From assembly GCA_934255105.1 (NCBI GenBank), contig CAKQNH010000395.1, positions 1-5,445 on the forward strand: 5,445 nucleotides of DNA. The letters run 5' to 3'. Under the pieces are notes generated by a model. The model searched no databases. It had not been told where the DNA came from and worked only from the letters and a program-made list of their open reading frames with translations. The first letter of the stretch is position 1. Every line of letters starts with the position of its first letter. A program made the position numbers and the translations under genes. Shown here piece by piece: positions 1 through 5,445 of the stretch. Source of the stretch: an uncultured Pirellulaceae bacterium. Its GTDB lineage: Bacteria; Planctomycetota; Planctomycetia; Pirellulales; Pirellulaceae.

Positions 1-64
1 ATCTACGTTCTGAAACCATTCGATGTACAAATGGCTCCATGTCCTGTGGAATACCTGTGCTCAT
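1..64 (-). CDS. N-terminus of an unrecognised small-protein-like gene (possible ParD/CopG-type antitoxin), cut by window edge
   Basis: The minus-strand reading frame opens with ATG at 64-62 and stays open for 21 codons to the window edge. It begins MSTGIPQDMEPFVHR and continues MVSERR. The start is well supported: AGGAG lies 6 bases upstream, the best ribosome site in the window, and a TATAAT box lies about 90 bases upstream. The pattern of a short Ile-Pro opening followed by an acidic-Pro-Phe-Val stretch resembles the start of ParD/CopG-like antitoxins I recall from planctomycetes, in which a ribbon-helix-helix region follows. That is a weak resemblance from 21 residues and not an identification. 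It runs in the same direction as the aldolase gene but 351 bases away, with its own promoter, so it is probably a separate transcript. Confidence 0.55.
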   Translation of the reverse strand, partial: MSTGIPQDMEPFVHRMVSERR

Positions 65-70
65 ATGAGT

Positions 71-75
71 CTCCT
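71..75 (-). promoter_or_regulatory. Shine-Dalgarno site of the leftmost gene
   Basis: AGGAG on the minus strand lies 6 bases before the ATG at 64. It matches the anti-Shine-Dalgarno core and fixes the start of the truncated gene. Most other genes here have poor sites, so this one stands out. Confidence 0.65.
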
Positions 76-110
76 GGATTTCATGCCACCGCTGGTCGCC
101 TAACATGGTT

Positions 111-127
111 TTGCAGCAACCCTGCAA
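111..127 (-). other. Small hairpin in the leader of the leftmost gene
   Basis: TTGCAG (111-116) and CTGCAA (122-127) form a perfect 6-base-pair inverted repeat with a 5-base loop. It lies between the predicted promoter and the start codon of the leftmost gene, so it would be in that gene's 5' leader RNA, about 47 bases before the start codon. No T-run follows on either strand, so it is not a terminator. It could be an operator for a dimeric DNA-binding protein, which would fit self-regulation if the gene is an antitoxin, or it could be incidental. Confidence 0.35.
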
Positions 128-155
128 GTTCCACCTTAGGAAAGCCTTAATTCTC

Positions 156-185
156 ATTATACGTTCAACGCTTCGGTCGCGTCTA
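156..185 (-). promoter_or_regulatory. Predicted sigma70-type promoter for the leftmost gene
   Basis: On the minus strand a perfect TATAAT box (161-156) is preceded, after an 18-base spacer, by TAGACG (185-180). That matches the TTGACA consensus at four of six positions. Transcription would start near base 149, leaving a leader of about 85 bases before the ATG at 64. The -10 box is convincing and the -35 box only fair. Confidence 0.45.
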
Positions 186-269
186 CTGACAATGCAACCC
201 CGCACAGTTTACCGGCGTAGCCAATTGTAAATTAGCTGGCCGCTGGAGCCATGTTAGGAGAGATAACCA

Positions 270-329
270 ATGCGACGTGCATCACTGGCGACTACTCTTT
301 GGCAGCCAACCCTCAACCGCATGAGCTAG
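270..329 (+). CDS. Possible 19-residue micro-ORF or leader peptide
   Basis: ATG at 270 is preceded by AGGAG (256-260) at a 9-base spacing and opens a 19-codon frame ending in TAG at 327-329. It encodes MRRASLATTLWQPTLNRMS. The peptide has no recognisable domain or membrane segment. The ribosome site is better than those of the large genes nearby, which is the only reason to list it. No gene follows it on the plus strand until 1549, so a role as an attenuation leader is not supported. Chance occurrence in non-coding DNA is the simpler explanation. Confidence 0.2.
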   Translation: MRRASLATTLWQPTLNRMS

Positions 330-415
330 CCTCTTAGCCAACAGTGTGCCACACGCGACTGTCAATGATAAGAGAGGGAAAGAAATTGAATTCTGCTGCG
401 TCCTTTTGCACGGGG

Positions 416-1432
416 CTAGTTCAACTGTCGCATGACTTCGCGGACGATGTTGTCGATGAAGTCATCGCTGGGAGCAGGGCTGCTGAGCGTCTTATCGGGG
501 GCGCTGGCCGGTTCAATCTCAGGCAGCCACTGCGAAAGTTCGCTGAGGATCTGCGAGAGCTGTTGCTGTGTCTTCTGAGCGGTGGCAATCTGCTCGGCGG
601 ACTGCGGTTGACGGCTCTGTCCCAAATCCCAGCCACGAGCCAGCGCGCCGCGGCGAAAGCCTTCTGGAAACTCCGGCTGTCCAATCATAGCGTCGAATAG
701 TGGCAGCAGACGATACTGCAACTGCATGGCGCGATCCCACTGGCCACGCGTGCAGGCGTCGTAGATGGCTCGCGTCAGTTCGGGGACAACGCCGCTGGTA
801 GCGTTCGTGCCGCCATTGCAACCGACCATCAACAGGGGTACCAGCGCAGCGTCCCAACCGGTCAAGAATGAAAACTCGGGGCGCAGTGGGCGCACCGAAG
901 CGATCATGCGCATCATGTGGGGAATGTCTCCCGAACTATCCTTGATGCCGACCACGCGTGGACAATCTTCCGCCAATCGGCGAACGGTCGCCACGTCGAT
1001 AGGTGAGGCGAATAGCGGGATGTTGTAGAGCGTCACATCGACCGAAACGTGATCCGCGATCTCTTTGAAGTATTGGTAAACTCCCTCGGGGCCGAGCTTG
1101 TAGTAGAAAGGGGCTACGATGGCCACCGCGCGGACTCCCATCGCCCCATAGGTTTCGCAGGCGTCGATCGTCTCGCGCACGTTGGCTTCGGCGGCACCGG
1201 CTAGAATTGGAACGCGTCCCGCCACATGTTGGCACAGGACTTCGATAATGCGGCGGCGTTCGGGAGCAGTGAAACGAGTGAATTCACCGGTCGACCCATT
1301 GGGATACAAGCCATGTACGCCGCGGGCGATGAGCCAATCGACGTATCCGCACAATTTCTCTTCGTCCACTCGCCCGCGAGCATCGACGGGGGTTATGTTG
1401 GGAGTATAAATGCCGTTCATGGGTTGGGACAT
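416..1432 (-). CDS. DapA/NanA-family class I aldolase (lyase) with a C-terminal microcompartment-type targeting tail
   Basis: This 338-residue protein is a TIM-barrel Schiff-base aldolase of the dihydrodipicolinate synthase / N-acetylneuraminate lyase family. Such enzymes make or cleave 2-keto acids with pyruvate as one partner. Visible family motifs are GSTGE (46-50), the catalytic Tyr136 in YNIP (135-138 region), and the Schiff-base Lys164 in GIKDSSGD. Their spacing matches NanA and DapA. The residues after YNIP are LFASPID and lack the Arg that DapA uses to bind aspartate semialdehyde, so a lysine-pathway role is unlikely. A keto-deoxy sugar-acid or sialic-acid-like substrate is more plausible. 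The barrel ends near residue 303. A Pro/Ala/Ser-rich linker and an amphipathic helix follow, about 35 residues beyond normal family length. The start at 1432 fits where family homology begins, with AGG 6 bases upstream. An open frame extends to 1561, but that extension is not family-like and would overlap the divergent gene. Confidence 0.9.
   Translation of the reverse strand: MSQPMNGIYTPNITPVDARGRVDEEKLCGYVDWLIARGVHGLYPNGSTGEFTRFTAPERRRIIEVLCQHVAGRVPILAGAAEANVRETIDACETYGAMGVRAVAIVAPFYYKLGPEGVYQYFKEIADHVSVDVTLYNIPLFASPIDVATVRRLAEDCPRVVGIKDSSGDIPHMMRMIASVRPLRPEFSFLTGWDAALVPLLMVGCNGGTNATSGVVPELTRAIYDACTRGQWDRAMQLQYRLLPLFDAMIGQPEFPEGFRRGALARGWDLGQSRQPQSAEQIATAQKTQQQLSQILSELSQWLPEIEPASAPDKTLSSPAPSDDFIDNIVREVMRQLN
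419..466 (-). other. Candidate encapsulation peptide of the aldolase (residues 323-338)
   Basis: The last 16 residues of the aldolase read [16 protein letters not shown]. Hydrophobic residues fall at positions 3, 4, 7, 8, 11, 12 and 15, which makes one continuous greasy stripe on a helix, with charged and polar residues elsewhere. The helix is joined to the barrel by a flexible linker rich in Pro, Ala and Ser (about residues 304-322). This is the architecture known for encapsulation peptides that send enzymes into bacterial microcompartments, such as the N-terminus of PduP. What is seen is the pattern and the extra length. The targeting role is inferred, since no shell gene is in the window. 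It could instead be an oligomerisation or partner-docking helix. Confidence 0.6.
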
Positions 1433-1548
1433 ATTGAGCCTGCGTGATTGTTCGAGTTGAAGTAGCGTCGTGCTGAAGCCCTTCCCAGAGCTCCCAAATA
1501 GTGTAGCCCCATTCTCTTCCCCGTAACTCCCAGGTCCAACTTTTTCTG
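1433..1548. other. Divergent intergenic region between aldolase and glycosyltransferase genes
   Basis: These 116 bases separate the two divergent start codons and should hold the promoters for both. I see no strong consensus promoter on either strand. A TACACT on the minus strand (around 1498-1503) could be a -10 box for the aldolase, but nothing convincing sits at -35. No strong inverted repeat is visible. Neither gene has a strong ribosome site: the aldolase has AGG 6 bases before its ATG, and the glycosyltransferase has only an AGG about 13 bases before its ATG. Confidence 0.5.
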
Positions 1549-3780
1549 ATGGGCAAGCCAAGTTTGCAAGCGGATAATCGATCCAGCCGACAGAGCCTGA
1601 CGCTTTGGGCGGTTGTAATTGGTGGCTGGGTAGTCTCGTTGGGATTATTTTTCAGTCAACCTTCACTGCTGGGAATGACCGATGCGATGGGCGAGCCGGC
1701 GAGTCGCTTTGCTGATTTGCTGCAAGTCTTTCTGTTAGACCAAGTGGCCGCAGGCATGATGGCGCACGGCCGACTGGAGTTCGGCCTGCTCGATCGCTGG
1801 CCCATCGTCCTGGGACTGTGCGCCTGGATCGGGGGCACAGCCTGGATCGGGTGGCCACTGCTGGCGATTTCGAACCTGTCTTTGCTGGCCAATCGTTGGG
1901 AGCGTTTGATACTGGCGATCATGGTCGGGGCGGCCGTCCTCTCGAGTGTGACTTTGGGCGTAGGCTGGGCGGGCGGCCTAGGAAGTCGCTGGCCGTTGTT
2001 GACTGCGATTGCCGTGCTGGTTGCAGGAGCAGGCTGCCTGAACGCCTGGCTGTGGCACAAGCCGTCGATTTCGCTGGACGCTAGGGAACCGCTGAGGAGA
2101 ACGACCGCGACGCCAAGCCTTCCCAGCAGCCAATTGGGAGTTTGGCTCGGGCGACTGCTGCAGATGGCTACCATCGTGACGGCTGTGCTGACACTGCTCG
2201 GCTGCCTGATGCCCCCCTGGGAATTTGATGTGGTCGAATATCACTTGCAGGCCCCTAAAGAATTCGCACAACGTGGGGCAATTGGATTCGTACCGCACAA
2301 TATTTATGCCAATATGCCACTAGGAGCCGAGATGCACAGCTTGGCCGCCATGACGCTTGTCGGTGGTGCCGATGGCTGGTGGTGGGGTGGTCTGATCGGC
2401 AAGGCGATCACCGGCAGCTTTTCTTTGCTGGCGGCCATTTTGTTGGGCAGTTTTCTCGCGCGGAGATTGGGTCGCTGGAGTGGTTGGGTGGGTGCCGCTT
2501 TGCTACTGGCCACGCCGGGCAGTGCGCATGTGAGCATGGCTGGCTTGATCGACATGGTGTTGGCCGCCTATGTGTTAGCTGCGACTGTGGTCACGACCAT
2601 GCTATGGCCGCAACTGCGCCGAGGCACCGCCCGCTGGAGCGATGGGTTGTTGATTGGGCTGCTGGCCGGTGCCGGCGCGGCTTGTAAGTATCCTGGGCTG
2701 CTGTTTGCTGTAGGCCCGATCGTGGCTACCGTGGGCGTAGCACTGATCCGCGCTAAAAGTAGAGTTTTCGCTGTGCGAATTGGCTGGGCGGGAGCGGGCG
2801 GATTGGCGGTGACCTGCCTGCCTTGGTACATCAAAAATCTGTGGTGGACGGGCAATCCGTTTTTTCCGTTGGCGACAGGTCTGTTTGGTCGTAGCGGTTT
2901 GACCGTGGAACAGATCGACCAGTGGCGATTAGCGCATCGAGTTCCCGTGCCAGTGGTTGGCAGCGTCTACGGACTAGTGGCCATGTGGGATACGGCACAG
3001 CAAGTCCTGCTGCGCAGCAGTTTTCTGCCGCCGACGTTGGTGTTTTTGGCGATCTGCGGTATGGCCGTGACCTGGAGCAAACCGGCGGGCATATTGGGAA
3101 AATGGCAGCGTGGATGGTTGCTGCTGTTAATTTGGATCGGGCTGGTATGGTGGTTGGGCACGCATCGGATCGATCGTTTTTGGCTCCCCGCACTGCCACT
3201 GGCATGTGGCCTAGCGGCGTTGGGGGCGACCTGGATCGCGCGCCGTCTGTCGCACAGTCTGGCCACATGCATGGTGCTATTGAGCTTGGTCTACGGTAGT
3301 TTTTTAGTGGCGTCTGGAGCGATCGGCGACAATCGCTTCCTGGTCAGCTTGCAGGCGCTGCGCCAGGACGCAGGAACCGACGAATTGCCCGGACGAATGA
3401 CGGCGCTCACCGGTTGGACCAATGAGGTGCTCGACAAGCCAGGAGTGCGTCTGCTGCTGGTCGGCGAAGCAAAAGCTTACGATTTCCGCATGCCGATCGT
3501 CTACTCTACTTGTTTCGACCGCAGCCCGGCCGAGGCTTGGCTCAGGGGCGTAGATCCTGCGAAGCAGCGCGAGAACCTGAACGCTGCGGGCGTTACACAC
3601 CTGATCATCAACTGGAATGAACTCTCCCGCTATCGAAGCCCCGGCAACTACGGCTTTAGCGCTTGGCCGCGGCGCGAAGATATCGACCGGCTAATTGCCA
3701 ATCAAGTCCTGCGTCCCATGGATACGCCCTTTGATACACGCGAGATCGAAGTGTTGGAAGTCGTTCCAGCCGACAAGTGA
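1549..3780 (+). CDS. Multi-membrane GT-C-type glycosyltransferase (family 39 / ArnT-like)
   Basis: This 743-residue integral membrane protein resembles the GT-C glycosyltransferases that move a sugar from a polyprenyl-phosphate carrier to a lipid, protein or glycan on the outer face of the membrane. The likely catalytic loop is WEFDVVEYH (224-232), with Asp227 the candidate catalytic acid and the YH pair typical of these bacterial families. Other family-like landmarks are ACKYPGLLF (378-386), [16 protein letters not shown] (425-440) and [13 protein letters not shown] (538-550). About a dozen or more hydrophobic segments run from residue 17 to about 590. Residues 590-743 form a soluble C-terminal domain, probably outside the cytoplasm, with a beta-strand-like VRLLLVGEA (633-641). 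Unusually, several hydrophobic segments (within 17-220) precede the catalytic loop, which in ArnT/PMT follows the first one. The ATG at 1549 lacks a good ribosome site, but no better start lies nearby. The substrate cannot be read from the sequence. Confidence 0.82.
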   Translation: MGKPSLQADNRSSRQSLTLWAVVIGGWVVSLGLFFSQPSLLGMTDAMGEPASRFADLLQVFLLDQVAAGMMAHGRLEFGLLDRWPIVLGLCAWIGGTAWIGWPLLAISNLSLLANRWERLILAIMVGAAVLSSVTLGVGWAGGLGSRWPLLTAIAVLVAGAGCLNAWLWHKPSISLDAREPLRRTTATPSLPSSQLGVWLGRLLQMATIVTAVLTLLGCLMPPWEFDVVEYHLQAPKEFAQRGAIGFVPHNIYANMPLGAEMHSLAAMTLVGGADGWWWGGLIGKAITGSFSLLAAILLGSFLARRLGRWSGWVGAALLLATPGSAHVSMAGLIDMVLAAYVLAATVVTTMLWPQLRRGTARWSDGLLIGLLAGAGAACKYPGLLFAVGPIVATVGVALIRAKSRVFAVRIGWAGAGGLAVTCLPWYIKNLWWTGNPFFPLATGLFGRSGLTVEQIDQWRLAHRVPVPVVGSVYGLVAMWDTAQQVLLRSSFLPPTLVFLAICGMAVTWSKPAGILGKWQRGWLLLLIWIGLVWWLGTHRIDRFWLPALPLACGLAALGATWIARRLSHSLATCMVLLSLVYGSFLVASGAIGDNRFLVSLQALRQDAGTDELPGRMTALTGWTNEVLDKPGVRLLLVGEAKAYDFRMPIVYSTCFDRSPAEAWLRGVDPAKQRENLNAAGVTHLIINWNELSRYRSPGNYGFSAWPRREDIDRLIANQVLRPMDTPFDTREIEVLEVVPADK

Positions 3781-3797
3781 ATGTACTGATTACGCTG

Positions 3798-3851
3798 GTA
3801 GCGAAACTCGCCAAGAGTTTCGGCAATTCGACCTTTGCTGTAGCGGAACTC
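3798..3851. repeat. REP-like palindrome with a second half-copy
   Basis: CGAAACTC (3802-3809) and GAGTTTCG (3815-3822) form a perfect 8-base-pair stem with a 5-base loop, 21 bases after the glycosyltransferase stop. The left arm in its wider form, GTAGCGAAACTC (3798-3809), recurs as GTAGCGGAACTC (3840-3851) with one mismatch, 42 bases on. The second copy has no matching right arm: the sequence passes straight into the GTG start of the protease gene. The layout resembles dispersed extragenic palindromes. There is no T-run, so it is not a classical terminator. It could slow 3' exonucleases or reduce readthrough between the two genes. Confidence 0.5.
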
Positions 3852-3856
3852 CCACA

Positions 3857-4522
3857 GTGACTCAAGCCTACGTTATTCCCTTCATACTCTATCTGCTTGG
3901 AACCAGCTTCGTAGCGAGGTTTGGCGACGAGTGGTATCCGCTACTGTACGGTGGGCTAGTACTGGGGATGTTGGCTTACTTGGCTTGGCTGTTAGTTGGC
4001 AAGTCTATCCTGAAGCCGCACTGGCGAGTGCTGCCCGGCATCGTGGTGGGGTTGGTCGGAATTGCGCTGTGGATTGGTCTGGCCAGTCTGCATTTAGAAG
4101 AACAATTGACGCAGTGGTTGCCCAGTTGGATGCGACCTGAAACGCGAGTCTCCTACAACCCACTAGAGCATTTGACGCCAGCGCAGCAGTGGGCGTTTAT
4201 CGGTGTGCGGTTGCTGGGGCTTGCCGTAGTGGTTCCGATTGCCGAGGAGTTGTTCTGGCGGGGATTTCTGCTGCGCTGGTTGATCGACCCAGAGTGGGAG
4301 CGCGTGCCTATAGGTGAATTCACACTTTCATCGTGTCTGACAGTAACGCTCTTGTTCACGCTGGCCCACCCCGAGTGGTTGGCGGCAGCGGTCTACTGCC
4401 TGTTGCTCAACGGGCTGCTGTATTGGAAAAAGGATATTTGGATGTGCGTTGTCGCACACTCGATTAGCAATTTCACGCTGGCCGTGTATGTACTAGCCAC
4501 CGGAGCGTGGTGGTTATGGTAG
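3857..4522 (+). CDS. CPBP/CAAX-protease-related membrane protein (exosortase-associated type)
   Basis: From a GTG start this protein is 221 residues with about seven hydrophobic segments. It carries all three motifs of the CPBP (CAAX protease and bacteriocin-processing, Abi) family of intramembrane metalloproteases: EELFWR (Glu130, Glu131, Arg135), FTLAH (Phe167, His171) and HSISN (His201, Asn205). The metal-binding and catalytic residues are therefore intact. The WRGFLLRWLIDPEWERVPIG stretch and the short end YVLATGAWWLW closely recall the CAAX-prenyl-protease-related subfamily linked with PEP-CTERM/exosortase loci (TIGR03008). That assignment is from memory. The substrate is unknown and it need not process prenylated proteins. 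An in-frame ATG exists at 3695, but it lies inside the glycosyltransferase gene and adds 54 residues unlike the family, so GTG 3857 is preferred. No good ribosome site is seen. It follows the glycosyltransferase by 76 bases and may be co-transcribed with it. Confidence 0.85.
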   Translation: MTQAYVIPFILYLLGTSFVARFGDEWYPLLYGGLVLGMLAYLAWLLVGKSILKPHWRVLPGIVVGLVGIALWIGLASLHLEEQLTQWLPSWMRPETRVSYNPLEHLTPAQQWAFIGVRLLGLAVVVPIAEELFWRGFLLRWLIDPEWERVPIGEFTLSSCLTVTLLFTLAHPEWLAAAVYCLLLNGLLYWKKDIWMCVVAHSISNFTLAVYVLATGAWWLW

Positions 4523-4531
4523 CTCCGCAGG

Positions 4532-4560
4532 GCTGCAAATGCTCGCTAATTGCAGCTTTT
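4532..4560 (+). terminator. Probable factor-independent terminator after the protease gene
   Basis: GCTGCAA (4532-4538) pairs perfectly with TTGCAGC (4550-4556) across an 11-base loop. TTTT (4557-4560) follows at once, and weak G-T and A-T pairs can extend the stem base into the T-run. It begins 10 bases after the protease stop codon, as expected for the end of the glycosyltransferase-protease transcript. The 7-base-pair stem and short T-run make it a modest terminator, perhaps a leaky one. Confidence 0.5.
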
Positions 4561-4587
4561 GCAACAGAAGTCCCTTCCACATGGATC

Positions 4588-4629
4588 GGGGGCAGACTAA
4601 TCTCGTTGGGGTGGGATTAGTCTGCCTCC
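4588..4629. repeat. Strong 15-base-pair inverted repeat upstream of the FemAB-like gene
   Basis: GGCAGACTAATC (4591-4602) and GATTAGTCTGCC (4615-4626) are perfect reverse complements around a 12-base loop. The stem extends outward by a G-T pair and two G-C pairs to 15 pairs (4588-4602 with 4615-4629). No T-run follows on the plus strand. It sits 28 bases after the T-run of the terminator and 20 bases before the preferred FemAB-like start. It could be an mRNA leader structure, a factor-dependent stop signal, an operator or a dispersed repeat unit. Confidence 0.6.
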
Positions 4630-4649
4630 ATCGCATTGCTCCGTCGCCT

Positions 4650-5445
4650 ATGTTGATGTCCGTTCGCAAGCACAACTTTAAAATCGTCGGCTCGGAGCAT
4701 GACGAGTGGGACGCGTATGTGGAGAGACACCCCAGCGGGTCTGTCTTCCACACGCGAGCCATCATCCGCGCATTTGATGCAACGCACAGCGTCGAGCCCA
4801 CAGCTCTAGCTGCCGTGGACGAAGCGGGGCGGATCGTGGCGATGCTGGTCAGTTGCCACGTCAAGACGTTGCGCGATTTCTGTTCGCTTTCGTCGCGCGC
4901 CGTACTCTATGCAGAACCTCTGTGTGAGCCAACTCCGCAGGGACTAGCCGCGTTGCAGAGATTGCTCAATCAACACGACGATCAGATGCGTGGACGAGCT
5001 CTACTGTGCGAAGTGCGGGCCATCAGCCAACCCGGTAGCGAGCGCGCCGCACTGTTGCAATGCGGTTACGATCATCGCGACTATATCAATTACATTGTCC
5101 CCCTCGGCTCGTCGATCGATGCGTTGTGGCAACGTGTCAACAAGAACTTACGACAGAAGATCCGCGCAACCCAGCGGAAGGGAATCGAGCTGCGCGACGA
5201 CAATTCGACTGCTGGGATAGAACGCTTATACCGTTTATTGCAGTTCAGCTACGGTCGCGCTCGCGTTCCTCTGCTGGGGCGGGAGATGTTCGAAGCTGCT
5301 TTGGAACACGTGCCCACGGGCAGCGTACGCATTCGCTCTGCGTACGACGGGGAGAGGCCGGTTGCATCTATTATTTCTCTGCTGCACGGTGGCCGAATTT
5401 ACTCATGGTATGGGGGCACCCTCAGGCTTGCTGGGTTGTCACCGT
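4650..5445 (+). CDS. FemAB/GNAT-like acyltransferase, 3' end outside the window
   Basis: An uninterrupted frame of 265 codons runs off the right edge. The N-terminal part has WDAYVERHPSGSVFHT (20-35), the usual opening of the FemAB-like GNAT family (Acetyltransf_6 type). The basic stretch NKNLRQKIRATQRKGIELR (164-182) corresponds to the family's L-R-x-x-I-R-x-A-x-x-K-G segment that starts the second GNAT-like lobe. Near the edge, YDGERPVASIISLLHGGRIYSWYGG fits the core strands of that lobe. Relatives are about 340-380 residues, so roughly the last quarter is missing. Known relatives transfer amino acids or acyl groups to cell-wall or surface glycans, and a subgroup occurs in PEP-CTERM/exosortase loci; the exact donor and acceptor are unknown. 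ATG 4650 or 4656 is preferred because homology begins just after. An in-frame ATG at 4581 would place the 15-base-pair hairpin inside the coding region. The gene lies 127 bases after the protease stop and beyond a likely terminator. Confidence 0.8.
   Translation, partial: MLMSVRKHNFKIVGSEHDEWDAYVERHPSGSVFHTRAIIRAFDATHSVEPTALAAVDEAGRIVAMLVSCHVKTLRDFCSLSSRAVLYAEPLCEPTPQGLAALQRLLNQHDDQMRGRALLCEVRAISQPGSERAALLQCGYDHRDYINYIVPLGSSIDALWQRVNKNLRQKIRATQRKGIELRDDNSTAGIERLYRLLQFSYGRARVPLLGREMFEAALEHVPTGSVRIRSAYDGERPVASIISLLHGGRIYSWYGGTLRLAGLSP

Larger units (their letters stand above)
65..415. other. 351-base intergenic region
   Basis: This stretch lies between the 3' end of the aldolase gene and the start of the leftmost gene, both on the minus strand. 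It contains the TATAAT promoter, the 6-base-pair leader hairpin and the AGGAG site of the leftmost gene, plus a 19-codon plus-strand ORF with a good ribosome site (270-329). I see no convincing factor-independent terminator after the aldolase stop at 416. The longer plus-strand frame from 344 runs antisense into the aldolase and is treated as a shadow. The stretch looks locally less GC-rich than the flanking genes, as expected for non-coding DNA. Confidence 0.6.

Noticed and set aside
344..354. Short near-palindrome GTGTG-C-CACAC
   Set aside because: Five-base arms with a one-base centre are too short to rule out chance, and no promoter elements surround it.
360..365. Perfect TTGACA box on the minus strand
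   Set aside because: No acceptable -10 box lies 16-19 bases downstream, and the next minus-strand gene has its own promoter much closer.
344..700. 118-codon plus-strand frame starting in the intergenic region
   Set aside because: Most of it is antisense to the aldolase coding sequence, it has no recognisable domain, and it is explained as a shadow of that gene.
1433..1561. Longer aldolase start at 1561 adding 43 residues
   Set aside because: The added residues look like translated intergenic DNA, are not part of the TIM-barrel family, and would overlap the first codons of the divergent glycosyltransferase. ATG 1432 sits just before the typical barrel opening.
3695..3856. ATG 3695 as start of the CAAX-protease-related gene
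   Set aside because: It lies inside the 3' end of the glycosyltransferase gene, and its 54 extra residues are polar, cysteine-containing and unlike the family N-terminus. GTG 3857 gives the expected length.
4514..4864. 116-codon minus-strand frame opposite the FemAB-like gene start
   Set aside because: It is antisense to the clearly recognisable FemAB-like frame, overlaps the end of the protease gene and has no family resemblance.

Overview
The window looks like a piece of a planctomycete chromosome, probably from the Pirellula/Rhodopirellula side of that phylum. This is an inference. It rests on moderately GC-rich DNA, weak or absent Shine-Dalgarno sites before most genes, a large multi-membrane GT-C glycosyltransferase of a style common in Planctomycetota, and an aldolase whose C-terminal tail looks like a bacterial-microcompartment targeting peptide. 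No RNA gene, CRISPR array, insertion sequence or tRNA was recognised.

Left part, bases 1-1432, read on the minus strand. The first 21 codons of an unrecognised gene run off the left edge (start at 64). It has a clear AGGAG ribosome site, a perfect TATAAT box and a small hairpin in its leader. About 350 bases without a convincing gene follow, containing at most a 19-codon ORF with a good ribosome site. Next is a complete DapA/NanA-family class I aldolase or lyase (1432 to 416). Its TIM barrel is followed by a Pro/Ala/Ser-rich linker and a 16-residue amphipathic helix. This is the most interesting object in the window: it predicts that the enzyme is packaged in a metabolosome whose shell genes are not in view.

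Right part, bases 1549-5445, read on the plus strand and divergent from the aldolase across a 116-base gap. In order: a 743-residue GT-C membrane glycosyltransferase; a 76-base gap with a REP-like palindrome; a 221-residue CPBP/CAAX-protease-like membrane protein with all three motifs intact, resembling the exosortase-associated subfamily; a hairpin plus T-run that probably ends that transcript; a second, stronger hairpin; and the first 265 codons of a FemAB/GNAT-like acyltransferase cut by the right edge. A lipid-linked-sugar glycosyltransferase, a CAAX-protease-related membrane protein and a FemAB-like enzyme together suggest cell-surface or exopolysaccharide work, possibly linked to exosortase-type protein sorting. 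No exosortase is visible here.

The two halves are transcribed divergently and have no obvious shared pathway. The aldolase probably belongs to sugar-acid catabolism and the plus-strand genes to the cell envelope.
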